Part shown: positions 26,401-37,679 of the stretch, piece after piece
How the letters are laid out: every line of letters starts with the position of its first letter
How positions within the stretch are numbered: position 1 is the first letter of the stretch
DNA from: Erythrocercus mccallii
Lineage: Eukaryota > Chordata > Aves > Passeriformes > Dicruridae
Length of the DNA stretch: 64,000 nucleotides
Assembly: GCA_013397435.1 (NCBI GenBank)
Contig: VZRG01001660.1
Coordinates: forward strand, 54,404 to 118,403
Direction: 5' to 3'
Notes under the pieces: generated by a model
What the model was told of the DNA's origin: nothing
Database searches by the model: none
The model's input: the letters and a program-made list of their open reading frames with translations, nothing else
Position numbers and translations under genes: made by a program

Positions 26401-28558
26401 ACTGGATGGTGGCAGAGGTGGGCCAAAAGAAATTTAAAAATTATCAAAAAGAAATTTACAACTAAATTTAAATTTTAATAAAATTGTAAATTTTAGTTGT
26501 TCATTTTCAGCTAATCTAACAAGAGCACTGAAGTACAAGTAAAAGCATTCCAAAGACACTAGGATATTATGACCATTCAGAGTGATTCTAAGTAGTGAGA
26601 AGTCCATAATATTATTGACAATGTGAAAGTGGAGTTGTAGATGGAAAAGGAGCTGATAGCAATGGCAATGTTCTGGTAATAATAACCAGGGTCACATGAG
26701 TTCAAGAGCAGGATAAAGATGAGCAGCAGATAATTTTAATGCCTAAGGAGATACATTTCTTCTCAACACAAGTAGTTGAAACCTTGAATTTTTGGACAGG
26801 GCAAAATTAATCTAAATTAATCCAGAAAATAATTTTTTCAGAATGGGCAGGAAGGGTGGGCCAGGAAGTACTTGTCAAGCACTTAAAAAATGTGAATAGC
26901 AGAGCAAATTCAGCTCTAAGGGGACAATACATATCAATGAAACATGGAAAGAAAGGCAGACAGGTGCTGCCAGGATGTTTCTGATAACAAGCTGTAATGT
27001 GGGAAAATATATCGTGTTCTGCTATGAACATCAAATACAGATATTTGTCTGCCCAATATGAAGTTACAGGAAAATTAGTCTAGAAGACACCAAAACTGCA
27101 GCAAGTAAATGGTCATTTACAGAGATTTTCACTGGAGAGTCAGTTGTTAACATTTAGTTAACATTTAGTGTTAATTACTTATAAGCTCATTCCCTCTTCA
27201 TATCAAACACTGTTCATCCAAACCACCATAAAATATTGAATGGAATAAAAAAAGGGATGTTTAGAAGCATTGCAGTCATATTACTGGAAGGAATTACTTT
27301 TTCTGCTTTTGACTGGAAACCCTTCTTTTGAGCACTGTGAAGAAATTGGTTTTTAGCAGTCTATGACAATGATAATTAAACTGTATGTTGCTTAGAATTA
27401 AAAATCTCTGCATCTTAAAGATATTTTTTATAAAGGTAAGATACTGTCATGCCAAACAGACATTCTGCTAAAAGCAAGAGGGGTTTTTGGAGGCTGACAC
27501 AGAACAATGACTTTCTCAATAGTATTTTTCATTCATAAGAAGGTTTTTAAAGTATCCACTGGCATGCCATTTTTAAATATTTAAGCAAGAGACACTGGCT
27601 TTTGCCAATCTGTGAAGTACTAAGAGCGTATAAAAGGATATATAAATACAACATACGCGGTAGTTAGTCAAGATTCACATTGATAGCATCCAGAAACCAG
27701 TAAGGTAACTCGTACTGATAGCATAACTGAGAATTACCATTTCGCTGCCTGCAAAAGTAGGCACTGAAACCAATGTTGCCTGTACCTGTGGTGTTACTGT
27801 CATCTGCCTCTACTGTGAAGGGAAAAAGTAATAGATTCACAGAATAATACATGGGAGGCATTAACAGATAACTACTCTTTCTCCACACAGTAAGTGCTCT
27901 TGTAGCACAAGGAGGTAATGTCAGTGTGGCATCTTCAGAGATCACTGAAGTGCAATATCACATACCACCTCAGTGTCAGGATTTGAAGTGTTAAAGTGCA
28001 ATCTTTTGCACAAGATTGTTGTCCATCCAGTGATAATCATGGTTTTCACAGAGGTGCTGGCTTGGATGTTAAACTATTGTCTTTTGTGGTCTTCACTTTC
28101 ATGTCTTCCAGCACAGGCAACTCAAGCTACTTTAACTTTTCATTATGATTTTTTCACTGCTAATAATGTCTCAAACATATTTCATTGATTAGATGGCAGA
28201 ATCCCTGCCATGCAGATCATTTACTCTCAGGTCTGACAGATTTCAGTGAAAGCTTAATCTTCATGTGTGAGTCCACATCCAGAAAGAGGTGTAATGGGTG
28301 CAGCCACCCAGGAGCATGAGTAGCCCTGCAGCTGTGGGTAGGACACTCCTGGCAAAATAGAGTCCTCAGGAGAAGTGAAGGCTGTGAGCCAGAGGCATGT
28401 GACCATCCTGCAGAGGCTGGGCAGTGGCACAGCAAGGGTGCAGGACACCAGCGCAGGAGTGGCAGGTTGTCTCCATGCGGGTCATGCCACCCTGAGCCGC
28501 CTTGAGAGCAGATGTTCTCTCTCTCTGCTGGCTGCTCTCCCAGTTCTACCCTGCTTGG

Positions 28559-28611
28559 CTCAACAGGTTCCAACCTGCTCAACAGGTTCCAACCTGCTCA
28601 ACAGGTTCCAT
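28559..28611. repeat. 19-nt tandem repeat, 2.8 copies
   Basis: The unit CTCAACAGGTTCCAACCTG starts at 28559, 28578 and (partial) 28597 without mismatch. Each full unit contains a short inverted repeat, CAGGTT and AACCTG around CC. Confidence 0.93.
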
Positions 28612-31600
28612 CAGCATACAGGAGAGGGAGCTGGGAAGGGCCTGGTCAGAAAGACAGAGTCATCAGGGAGGTAGGAGAGAAAGGCACTTGAGCTTATTTA
28701 TCAGATTAAGGAGGAAATGGAGCAACTGGGGAGGAGTTGACCAAACATGTCTTCCAAGGAATGCAGCTGTGGAAACTCATCCTAGGGGAAGGCTGAATGC
28801 AGAGATGGCAGCTCTGACTGCAACACTCTCACTTCAGGCATGTGTAGCTTCCATTTCAACCATACACGTGCCTTGGAAGAGCAACTGTGTTGACACTGCC
28901 AGCTCTCAAAAGGAAAAAAAACAACAGTGTGCAGAATATATGACAGGACTTGGTCTGAAAAGCATGGGAGATCGCAGACATATGAGACAGAACAGCTCTG
29001 CAAAATAACTTGCTTTGTGCTCCTGCTCCTGCCAAATCTGTTGATGTTTTGTGAATGAATCCTGTTAGCTACTTGCACATACTTCAGTGAAGGAATTATT
29101 ATCTCCTCTGCTAATTTAGCACACCATCACCTTTGCATTGTCTAGGTAATGTGCAGTAAATAAACCCCAAAAAGTAGATCTCTTCCATCCTGTTTATAGG
29201 AGTATGATGGACTGATAGATTCATGGAATTTAAACCACTTTTTCCCATCAAAAAATAAGAATACTCTTAAAGTTTTTTTGAAGTGTTAACTTATTCTTAT
29301 GGGTTTTTATGGAACACATACAAAAAAACTTACATAAGACTAGCCAGAAAATTGCAGATGTCATAATTAATAACATAACCATCTGTCATTCTGTTTTATC
29401 TTTATGACAATTGTTTTTTAAAATAATAAACCATTGTCTATTATTGTGGGGGTCTATTTTCTTGCTATGATTATAGCTGTGATTCATTTTCTTGAAGTTA
29501 CAAAATGATAGCCTTTGGCAGTCCCTCATATGCACAAAGACAGTGTCAGTAAATCTGTGGAGCTCAATACTTTTTACAAAAATGCAATTTTTGCATGCAA
29601 AATTTTTTGAATGTCAAACTTTTCCAATTACAATATTAACCTAGTGCTATTTAAAAGTTACTTAATATTTATAACAATGTTTGAATGTGGTACAGTTATT
29701 TCTATCTGAACTGTCTTCAAAGTAATGCATTCTAAAACATGGAGACTTGGATTATGCATAGACATCATGTTTATTAGAAAGAAAATGCTTTTCACTGCAA
29801 TCAATGAGAAATGTTTTGAAATCTACTTCTTTCTTAGGCAGGAGATGCTTTTATAGTGTAATTATTTCATTTTTTATCTCGCTATGTTAACCTTTTGTTT
29901 CAACCACTTCTCAGCAAGCTGATAAGCTGGAAAGTGCAAAGAGCTTCAGAGCGGAACTTCAACAGCAGTAGTAGAAGAGTCAGGAAAACAGCAAATTCTC
30001 AAAATTAGGGGCAAAAAGAACCTCACAAAAAGTTCCTTTCCATCTTCCTAAAATATTAATACATGATTCCTCCACATTCTCCAGGTGTCTACCCATCAGG
30101 CTAATTCTGAAAAGAATTGTTCACTGACCATACTCTAAATGACCCATTTGTCTTTTCCAAAGTTTCCCAGTGGCAGAACAACCTCTCCTAGACTTTTAGA
30201 TTTTTGTGGAGACAACCAGCTCTTTGAAAATGCAAATATGTGCACTCATGCAGAGACTTCCTGTGACTGGAGTGGCTGCTAATCTTAGGGGGAACTGTCT
30301 AGTCCTTCTCACACATTTCCAGGGCTCCAGCTGCTTCCAATGCTTTAGCTGGAAATTCCAGCACACTGACCTGGAGCTGACTCCTTGCTGTGGAAACACA
30401 ATGGGATCCATTCTTCTATCTTGGACAAATTATGCATGTAAAATCCCTGTTGACTGAAAGGAGAATAGATCCCTTTAGGCCTGGCCTGACAAGACTCCTT
30501 TGAATGCTTACAGCACTTTTCAGTGGACTGTGTTGAGGATGGAGGATACTTTCCTCCTTCTCCCTCCTTGGCTCCTTCCCCCTTGCAGAAATCCATGGCA
30601 GCATACCTACCACCTCTCATCTGTAAAAGGCTCCTGAAAACCACCTTTATTCTTGACATTCAGTTTCAGCTCTCCGTCACTTGGATGGAGACACTTTATT
30701 TTAATGCAATTAGTATTCACTCCTTGATTTTTCTGTCCACTTGCCCCATCCAAATACCCTAGTGGCTTTGATGAAGGTGATAAATTAGTTCCTCCAAGAT
30801 CATCTGTTTTATGTCACTAGATATGCCTGATAACTGGGAGACATCATGGTTCATGTTACGCTGAGTCAAAATTATAAACAGTGCAGACAAAATATGACAA
30901 TTCAGTGAGACTCTCTAGTTGCCAATGAGACAAGTGGCATCCATCTCACACATAACTGGCACGATAATATTTCAGATAATTCCTAATTTTGATCTATGCT
31001 ATTGCCATCTATAACTTTTAGATGCTACATTGTAACACCACACCAATAACAGTACAGCAAAGCAAGACAACTAGTTATGACAAACAAAAAATCCAACCTG
31101 ACATGTTAATCTTTTCTCAGGCTCCTTCTTTCTTCCAGAGAAAACAATCAGACAAAACCAAAACAAACAAAGCAGGTTTGGATTCATTTAAGGTGAAGAG
31201 ACAAGAATTCCAGGTTTAAATTCTTGCATTGTGATTATCCAGATTTCTAATCCTGGCCCCTGTAAAAACAGAGGTTTTATTTGATGGGCAGAAACAACCA
31301 TATAATAGTTATAAGAAGGATTTTATTTAGCCTTCTTTGAAGCAGATAGAAGTTGTCCTATTGTCCACAGTGACTTTGGATCCAAGCTCCAAGAAAGTAT
31401 TAAGGATAGAAACATTATGTTTGGTGCTAGATAATATCAATGTAAGTTAAAATAATATTTGGGTCACTTTTAACAATAGGTTGGTTATTTGTCAAATAAA
31501 ATATATTTATAAGAAAAAAGTAGTAACCAGTGGTTTATTCTTGGAATTACTCAGACAAAGTAGGATGGGAGCATATTTTTTTTAAATGGGATGTCAACTT

Positions 31601-31763
31601 AGGTAAAATATCTTGTTTTGCTGGTTTGTAATACTATAGTACAAAAAGTTGTGTAAAATAATACAATATTGTAATATACGAAAGTTGTATGATGTAATCA
31701 TTTAGTGTTTATTTTATTATGTGTACCTTCTACTCAGAGGGTTGGCATTATTGTTCCTAACAG

Positions 31764-31814
31764 TGATGGATACAAGCAGATCATGCCCTATGACCTCTAC
31801 CATCCCCTTCCTCG
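31764..31814 (+). CDS. ADAMTSL1: ADAMTSL1 exon e: 17-codon cassette between TSR2 and TSR3
   Basis: This 51-nt microexon is too short to appear as an open reading frame of its own. It follows attgttcctaacag and ends before gtatgt. Spliced after exon d it reads SDGYKQIMPYDLYHPLP plus two bases of an Arg codon finished by exon f. I recall the same linker in human ADAMTSL1 and a similar one in ADAMTSL3, so it is conserved. Both junctions are in the same phase and its length is a multiple of three, so it can be skipped without a frameshift. A competing acceptor (tactcag) lies 26 nt upstream but would shift the frame. Confidence 0.92.
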
Positions 31815-33204
31815 GTATGTAAAACAGTCAACCAGATGCTAGCCTTAAAAAATCTATTTTCTTTTTCTTTTATTCTTCTCTGTTCTTCTACTTTTCTCTC
31901 AGGCTAAATTAACAGAAGCTGCTTTTCTCTTGCTCTGGACTCTTACAGATTAATACAGAGATGTTCAAGTGCTAACCTGTTGTAATAAATTCTGTCAAGG
32001 CAGAACCAAAATTGTAGCCTATCTGAAGGAGAAATGCAGATTTGTTAAGTGTGTGGTCCTTTCTTTCTCCCATTCCTCTACTCCACTTGGCCTTTTCTTT
32101 CACAACTTTCCTTTTCTTGCCCTTTACTCCTCTCTGAACAGAACTATAATCTGTGGGTTTGTTATGAACCACAAGAATTCTCTCCCTCACCCCCATTTTG
32201 CTGCCTCTTGCATGCCTATAATTTGTGAAATTTTGGATTTTGACAACATTAGTGTAGTTTTCTGATCCTACAAACCCATGCTACTACCTTCCCCAGGGGC
32301 ATTAATTCATTGTTTTTTCAAAGAAATAGGTGATCAAGGCAGGAATAGGATCAAGACCTAATTTTTTTTTTATTTATTTATTAATTATCTCACAATTAAA
32401 ATGTCTTTAATGTAAGACTCATGATTTTCATGGAAATAATCAGATGAATGATTATTCTTAAAGCAGTGAATATGACTGTTGATGATAAAAATATTTCATA
32501 GCTGAAGGATAATAACCTCTGGGTTTTGAAATACTGTCTGGACATGCAAAAGTATTGTTGTGTGTTTTCTTCTTCATTAATTTATTGTATCATGGACTAT
32601 GAAACCACAGAAAGAACTCTCTAGACAACTTGATAGTCTCATCCAGGTGAGGAAACAACCTCCTTCCAACTATATTGAGGCCTGATGCACAGAAATTTCA
32701 GCATCCCATGTGCAAATGCAGTGTGTTCACACTCCACAGTCTCCAGCCAAATCACGGACCATCCTCCAACTGAGTAAGACAAGGAGCAGCACAACTTACT
32801 AACCAACCATTGTGGCTGCCATCCATGTTCAAACCCTTTAATATCTGTGCCATTAGGACTAGGCTGTTCTCTTCCCAGATAGATGTTTATGTTCAGGTGC
32901 ACATAGTCATCATCACCAAATAATTCTGAGATACACTTATGAAATATAATTCTACATCTAATTTCTTGTTTTCTGGAATCCATTTTTCTTTGTTATTTAT
33001 TAAAAAAAAATCCCACATTCATACCTCCTAGCCTCAAAAGTTAAACCACTTACTAAGGAATATAGAAGCTAAAATACAAATACAGGGTTTAACACTCTAG
33101 CTTAAAAAAAAGAAATCAATTGTGTACAAAGGGCACAAACATTGACAAAGGACAGAGAAAATTTTGTATCAGAAGTTTATTCAGCAGTACTTAACAATGG
33201 AGAA

Positions 33205-33264
33205 AAGAGAGGAGAGGAGAGGAGAGGAGAGGAGAGGAGAGGAGAGGAGAGGAGAGGAGAGGAG
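33205..33264 (+). repeat. (GGAGA)n simple repeat, left of the assembly gap
   Basis: A pure purine pentanucleotide tract runs into the gap. The same unit resumes on the far side, so the gap is most likely more of the same repeat. Confidence 0.96.
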
Positions 33265-33434
33265 NNNNNNNNNNNNNNNNNNNNNNNNNNNNNNNNNNNN
33301 NNNNNNNNNNNNNNNNNNNNNNNNNNNNNNNNNNNNNNNNNNNNNNNNNNNNNNNNNNNNNNNNNNNNNNNNNNNNNNNNNNNNNNNNNNNNNNNNNNNN
33401 NNNNNNNNNNNNNNNNNNNNNNNNNNNNNNNNNN
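33265..33434. other. Assembly gap (170 Ns)
   Basis: All bases are N. The size may be an estimate. It lies in an intron, so the coding sequence is not affected. Confidence 0.99.
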
Positions 33435-33447
33435 GAGAGGAGAGGAC
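33435..33447 (+). repeat. (GGAGA)n simple repeat, right of the gap
   Basis: About two and a half units of the same pentanucleotide follow the gap before unique sequence resumes. Confidence 0.9.
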
Positions 33448-33842
33448 TGAGACTATTTCTCAAGCCATTCTGGATTATGGTCTCACCCTGCAACTGCCCC
33501 TTTGCATCCACTCTTCCAGCTTCACTACTCTGCCTTAATCTGCCCCTCCATCAATTGCTCAGGCTGCAACAGCATCCTCGGTCCTCTGAGTCCCTTTTCT
33601 ATCTGCTGTTATGCTGCTAACTTCCCCTATTTCCTCTCTGCCCCACTCCCACCTGTGCTCCTGTGAACCCACAAACAGGGCTCAAATCTTCCTCCATCAC
33701 CCTGACAGGGAAGACACAGCTACATGTGTTTCCTCCAAACCTCAGAGGCAGTGGAAACTGAATAAACCACGTGGCTGGCATGAGACTGGCCCAAGACAGA
33801 GGGATAAAAATGCCTTTTCTCTGAACTTGGACAGTTTAGGAA

Positions 33843-33862
33843 AAACAAACAAACAAACAAAC
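33843..33862 (+). repeat. (AAAC)n tract
   Basis: Five tandem AAAC units open an A/C-rich, poly-purine-like stretch that continues loosely to about 33.99 kb. Confidence 0.85.
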
Positions 33863-35863
33863 CCCATAAAAAACACAGAAATCAACAACAAAATAAAATA
33901 AAGAATTAAAAACAACAAAAAACCCAAGCCCAATAAAAAACACCGTATCCACCCCACAACAAAACAAACCAAAAAAAACCTAACCAAACCAAAGAGGCTC
34001 TGGTTTGATTGCATTACCTGCCTGAGGCCAGCATGTAATACCAGGGACAGAGGAGAGTGATAAACATTCCAGAAGTAGAAAGCAAATCTGTGAAGGCATC
34101 TTTGCAAGATTTCCCTACTGCAACTCCTCAGCCTAGTATTTTATCACCAAGATGGAAATATATGATATAATTTTTAATGCATCACCAACTCTTTTCACAA
34201 ATCCTCAACTAATGTTGCACACGTCATACCTTGAAAGATGTGACACATGCTTCAAGAGGTGTGCAACAGGGAAATTTTATTTTCCTCTTTTACATTCTTA
34301 CAAAACCTGAGAACCAAACTGTATTTATTGTGCTATATTTAAGCTACTTGAAATTGCTAAGATTGCCCAAGGCACCTGGAAACTTGTCTCGAAATTTTCA
34401 GGAAACTCCATAGTGCCATCATTTTTTAAGGCTAGGAAAAGATGGCTCAGGTGGGCTGCAGCAAATTTTGCAGTTCATGAATTTCAGTTTGGGGGCTCTT
34501 GTTTGTGGTAGCAAGAAACCTTAGCAGTATGTTGGGAAACTTGTTCAACAGAGCCACAGGAAACACATTTAAGTAGAAGTATTCCTAAAATTATATCTTT
34601 GTGAAATATGTGGTGTATGATCAGCACACGATAATGGCTGTGCATGGTGTAAAAATTGCTCCATCACTCCTAGTGATAAGTCATAGAATTAATCAGTGGC
34701 TTTACCACTCATAAACAACTTTTAATTCAAGCCATTCCACATTGATTTTTATGGTGCTACTGGACAGTAGCCAGGTGAGTGTATTTCTAGGTATACTGGG
34801 ATTGATATGTGGAAAATTAGAGAGAAAGACTGGAAAAAAGCATTTTTCATATTGCTCTACAATCCTGGAGGCCCTGTATTTGTTACTTAACAAAAAATAT
34901 TTCCTTTGTTTTAAGTGAAAGAGGAGTGTTGTTTTTCATAAAAGAGAGGTGGAGTGTTTTTCACAAAAACTATTTGAGTTCAAAAACTAAAATCTTCTGA
35001 CCAAAAACCTTGTTTCAAACAGTATTTGTAATATTCTTACGAAAAGGACATTTGCCTTGTGGGGTAAAAAACGATTCCATTAAATGTTTCCAGGTAGGCA
35101 GAACACACATACTTCTGTACTCCAGTCATGCAGAGTAATATACAGGAATAGCCACACTGGACTATGGAAATGGTCCCACACCCAACCCAAATGGGCCCAC
35201 AATCCAAGGGCTTGAATATAAGAGCCAGATTATTTTGTGTGGACAGACGCGTATATATATAAAGGAATACATATAGCATATACATCACTAAAAGAATTAT
35301 TCTTATAAGCATAGCTTTTCAGAACAGGCATATCTTGTTCTGAGGATTTTCTATTGCATTCTCAAGTGGTACTTGTTAAGAAAAGATGGTTTCTCAGCTC
35401 CTGTCACTGCCGTAACTGTAAGAAAACAAGGTCCATCTGGTTCTTCCATCATAGGACATGTATCTTATTTTTTCATTTTGGTAATTTCCTCTCAGCTTTC
35501 TTTCTTTTTTATCTTCTGAGTTGCTTCCTTGGAAAAAACACTTCTCTTCCCCTTAGTGTTCTGCAAAAGGGGCATCAGCCTCACAGCACACTGAGTTTCC
35601 TGTGGTTTGTGACAAAGATTCCTCAGAATATGAGAAATTAAGAAAATATGATAATTCCATCAATTAAAAAAGGAAAAAAACCGAACTAAGTTAAAGGTAT
35701 TTAGATTTTCTGTGGCAGTAGTAATTGGATTAGTGGGAGAGAGACGATTTAACGTTATTAACTGTGACATAAAAGACACCAGCCATGAGCATGCTTTGCT
35801 CTGAAAAAATGCTTTTTTCTCTGAAAATAGATACATGATATATTTTACTGATGTTACTCAGGT

Positions 35864-35907
35864 AAAAAAACAAAAACAAAACAAACAAACAAACAAACAA
35901 ACAAAAC
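35864..35907 (+). repeat. (AAAC)n tract
   Basis: A run of AAAAAC and AAAC units, about 120 nt upstream of the exon f acceptor. Confidence 0.88.
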
Positions 35908-36028
35908 CCTATGTAAACAAACAACCTTGCAGATAGCAGTTTATGTGTTTGGGGGGTACAGGTGAGGGTGGGAACAGCAAGGGTAATGTCTCCTGATGCT
36001 GTTTCCTGATGCCTCTTTCTTTTCCCAG

Positions 36029-36233
36029 GTGGGAAAGTACACCCTGGACTGCCTGTTCCTCATCCTGTGGAGGGGGCATTCAAAGCCGCAGTGTCTCCTG
36101 TGTGGAAGAAGACATTCAGGGGCACATCAGCCCTGTGGAAGAATGGAAATGCATGTATACTCCAAAGATGCCTGTTGTCCAGCCTTGCAATATATTTGAC
36201 TGTCCAAAGTGGCTTGCTCAAGAATGGTCTCCG
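36029..36233 (+). CDS. ADAMTSL1: ADAMTSL1 exon f: TSR3 and the first residues of TSR4
   Basis: This 205-nt exon starts after tcttttcccag and ends before gtaatc. One base completes Arg, followed by 68 codons: WESTPWTACSSSCGGGIQ, SVSCVEEDIQGH, VEEWKCMYTPKMPVVQPCNI, FDCPKWLAQEWSP. The six cysteines of TSR3 are all present, with CSSSCGGG matching the POFUT2 O-fucosylation consensus. The two Trp-x-x-Cys strings (WTAC, and WSPC across the next junction) are typical TSR tryptophan positions. The exon ends in phase 0 just before the first cysteine of TSR4. Confidence 0.96.
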
Positions 36234-37015
36234 GTAATCAACTTAGTTTTGTTGATATTGTATTTAAGACATCAGGGAAAATATCTTAAATTATAGTTTA
36301 GTGAGTTTTTGGAAGTAGGAACATTTATTGTTTTCTCTCATTACCAACACCTCTGTTTTAAATTATGCTATTTTTCTAACTGTAAAGTAGCAACTCGGGA
36401 AAAATATATTAATAAGATAAATATGAACGAGGAGAATGATGGAAAAATAAATAAGCTCTGGAACATTAATTTGTGACCTTCTATTAATAATAGATTGGGA
36501 TATAAGTGAAATGCACAAAAAAAGAGAAAAGTATGTAATGGTATTTCTTTATTACAATATTTCAGCCATTAACTGAAACTCAAAAACACTAAGAAATTTC
36601 AAGAAGCACATAAATCTGTATATGACTGTGCTCTTTGATACTTGTACTTCTCTGTTCCTGACTTACCTTTCCTTCTGTATGAAAGTACATGTCTTGGAGA
36701 TATCCTTCCACAGAAGTAATGAAATATTTTAACTTTGTTAATAAAGACTTAGCTTGAATATAATTTTCACCACCAGTTTCTCAACAAGTAAAATGTGCTT
36801 TAGAAGCTAGGTTAGCTTCCCTACAGATAAGGTGTTCTTCACTGATTGCAAAGTGCTTGCTGATTTCCAGAGGAAAGCTGATGTCCAAGTGCAAAGTAAT
36901 ATTGGTAACATCCACAGCACTTCCAAATGATTGGTAGTTTTGACCATCTCCTGTGCAACAAATTTTGAAACAATCTGTTCAGGGGGTAAAAGTTGATGAA
37001 CCAGAGCAAATATAA

Positions 37016-37091
<76 letters not shown>

Positions 37092-37531
37092 CCTTAAGAA
37101 ACTGCTTGAGGGGAAAAAAGCCCAATAGTTTCCCATTCTCTTGGTGCTTTTTTTTCCAGAATAGCTGAGTGTAACTCAGGTTGATGCATAAGCCCAAGTA
37201 TTTTGTCCAGGCAAAGCAGAGTGGCTCCAAACAAAACTAACAGGGCATATCCAATATGGGACAGATGGCTGCAAGCCAAGTAGGCAACATTGCAAGAGTG
37301 ACACTGCAAGAGAACTCCAGTGGCTAAATGTCAAAATTAAGTAAATGTTCTGAGCAAAAAGGCAAAAATATTCTGTCACTTTTATACCTTATCCATAATT
37401 ACCAAATATTATGAACTTTATATTCAAGGTTGTGTGTTTCTGCATGTTCCCCCTACACTTATCAATTCTATGTGTGACTCTTTTTTTCTCCTTTTCATTT
37501 TCTCCTTTCATGGTTTTTTTTTTCAATCCAG
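36234..37531 (+). other. Intron between exons f and g, 1.3 kb
   Basis: The only notable content is an ATA trinucleotide repeat (37016-37091). The branch-point side ends with a long T tract before the acceptor. Confidence 0.88.
37016..37091 (+). repeat. (AAT)n trinucleotide microsatellite
   Basis: Two AAT/ATA blocks are separated by a single phase slip (aattaat near 37050). On the minus strand this reads as runs of Ile or Tyr codons and produces a spurious ORF. Confidence 0.95.
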
Positions 37532-37679
37532 TGCACTGTGACCTGTGGACAAGGACTCAGATATCGTGTGGTTCTTTGCATTGATCACAGGGGGATGCAT
37601 ACAGGAGGCTGTAGCACTAAAACAAAGCCACACATAAAAGAAGAATGTGTTGTACCCACTCCTTGCTACAAGCCCAAAG
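37532..37679 (+). CDS. ADAMTSL1: ADAMTSL1 exon g: TSR4
   Basis: This 148-nt exon follows tttttttcaatccag and ends before gtaatg. It opens with the first TSR4 cysteine: CTVTCGQGLRYRVVLCIDHR, then GMHTGGC, KTKPHIKEEC and VVPTPCYKPK, and ends with one base of a Glu codon. All six TSR4 cysteines are here, and CTVTCGQG keeps the O-fucosylation consensus. This TSR is among the best conserved parts of the family, so exon borders are secure. Confidence 0.96.

Larger units (their letters stand above)
22698..31763 (+). other. Intron between exons d and e, 9.1 kb
   Basis: It contains a minus-strand CR1 tail near 23.2-23.4 kb and a 19-nt tandem repeat at 28559-28611 within a GC-richer block (28.2-28.9 kb) that I cannot classify. 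The rest is AT-rich unique sequence. A minus-strand ORF of 93 codons at 27664-27945 is discussed under findings but not called a gene. Confidence 0.85.
31815..36028 (+). other. Intron between exons e and f, 4.2 kb
   Basis: It holds the GGAGA repeat with the assembly gap (33.2-33.4 kb) and two AAAC-type low-complexity tracts (33.84 and 35.88 kb). No mobile element or gene was recognised. Confidence 0.85.

Noticed and set aside
28502..29008. 168-codon + strand frame
   Set aside because: It has no recognised domain, overlaps a tandem repeat and competing frames on both strands, and lies in an intron of ADAMTSL1. It is treated as chance.
36807..37136. 109-codon minus-strand frame with poly-Ile and poly-Tyr
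   Set aside because: It is the translation of an AAT microsatellite.
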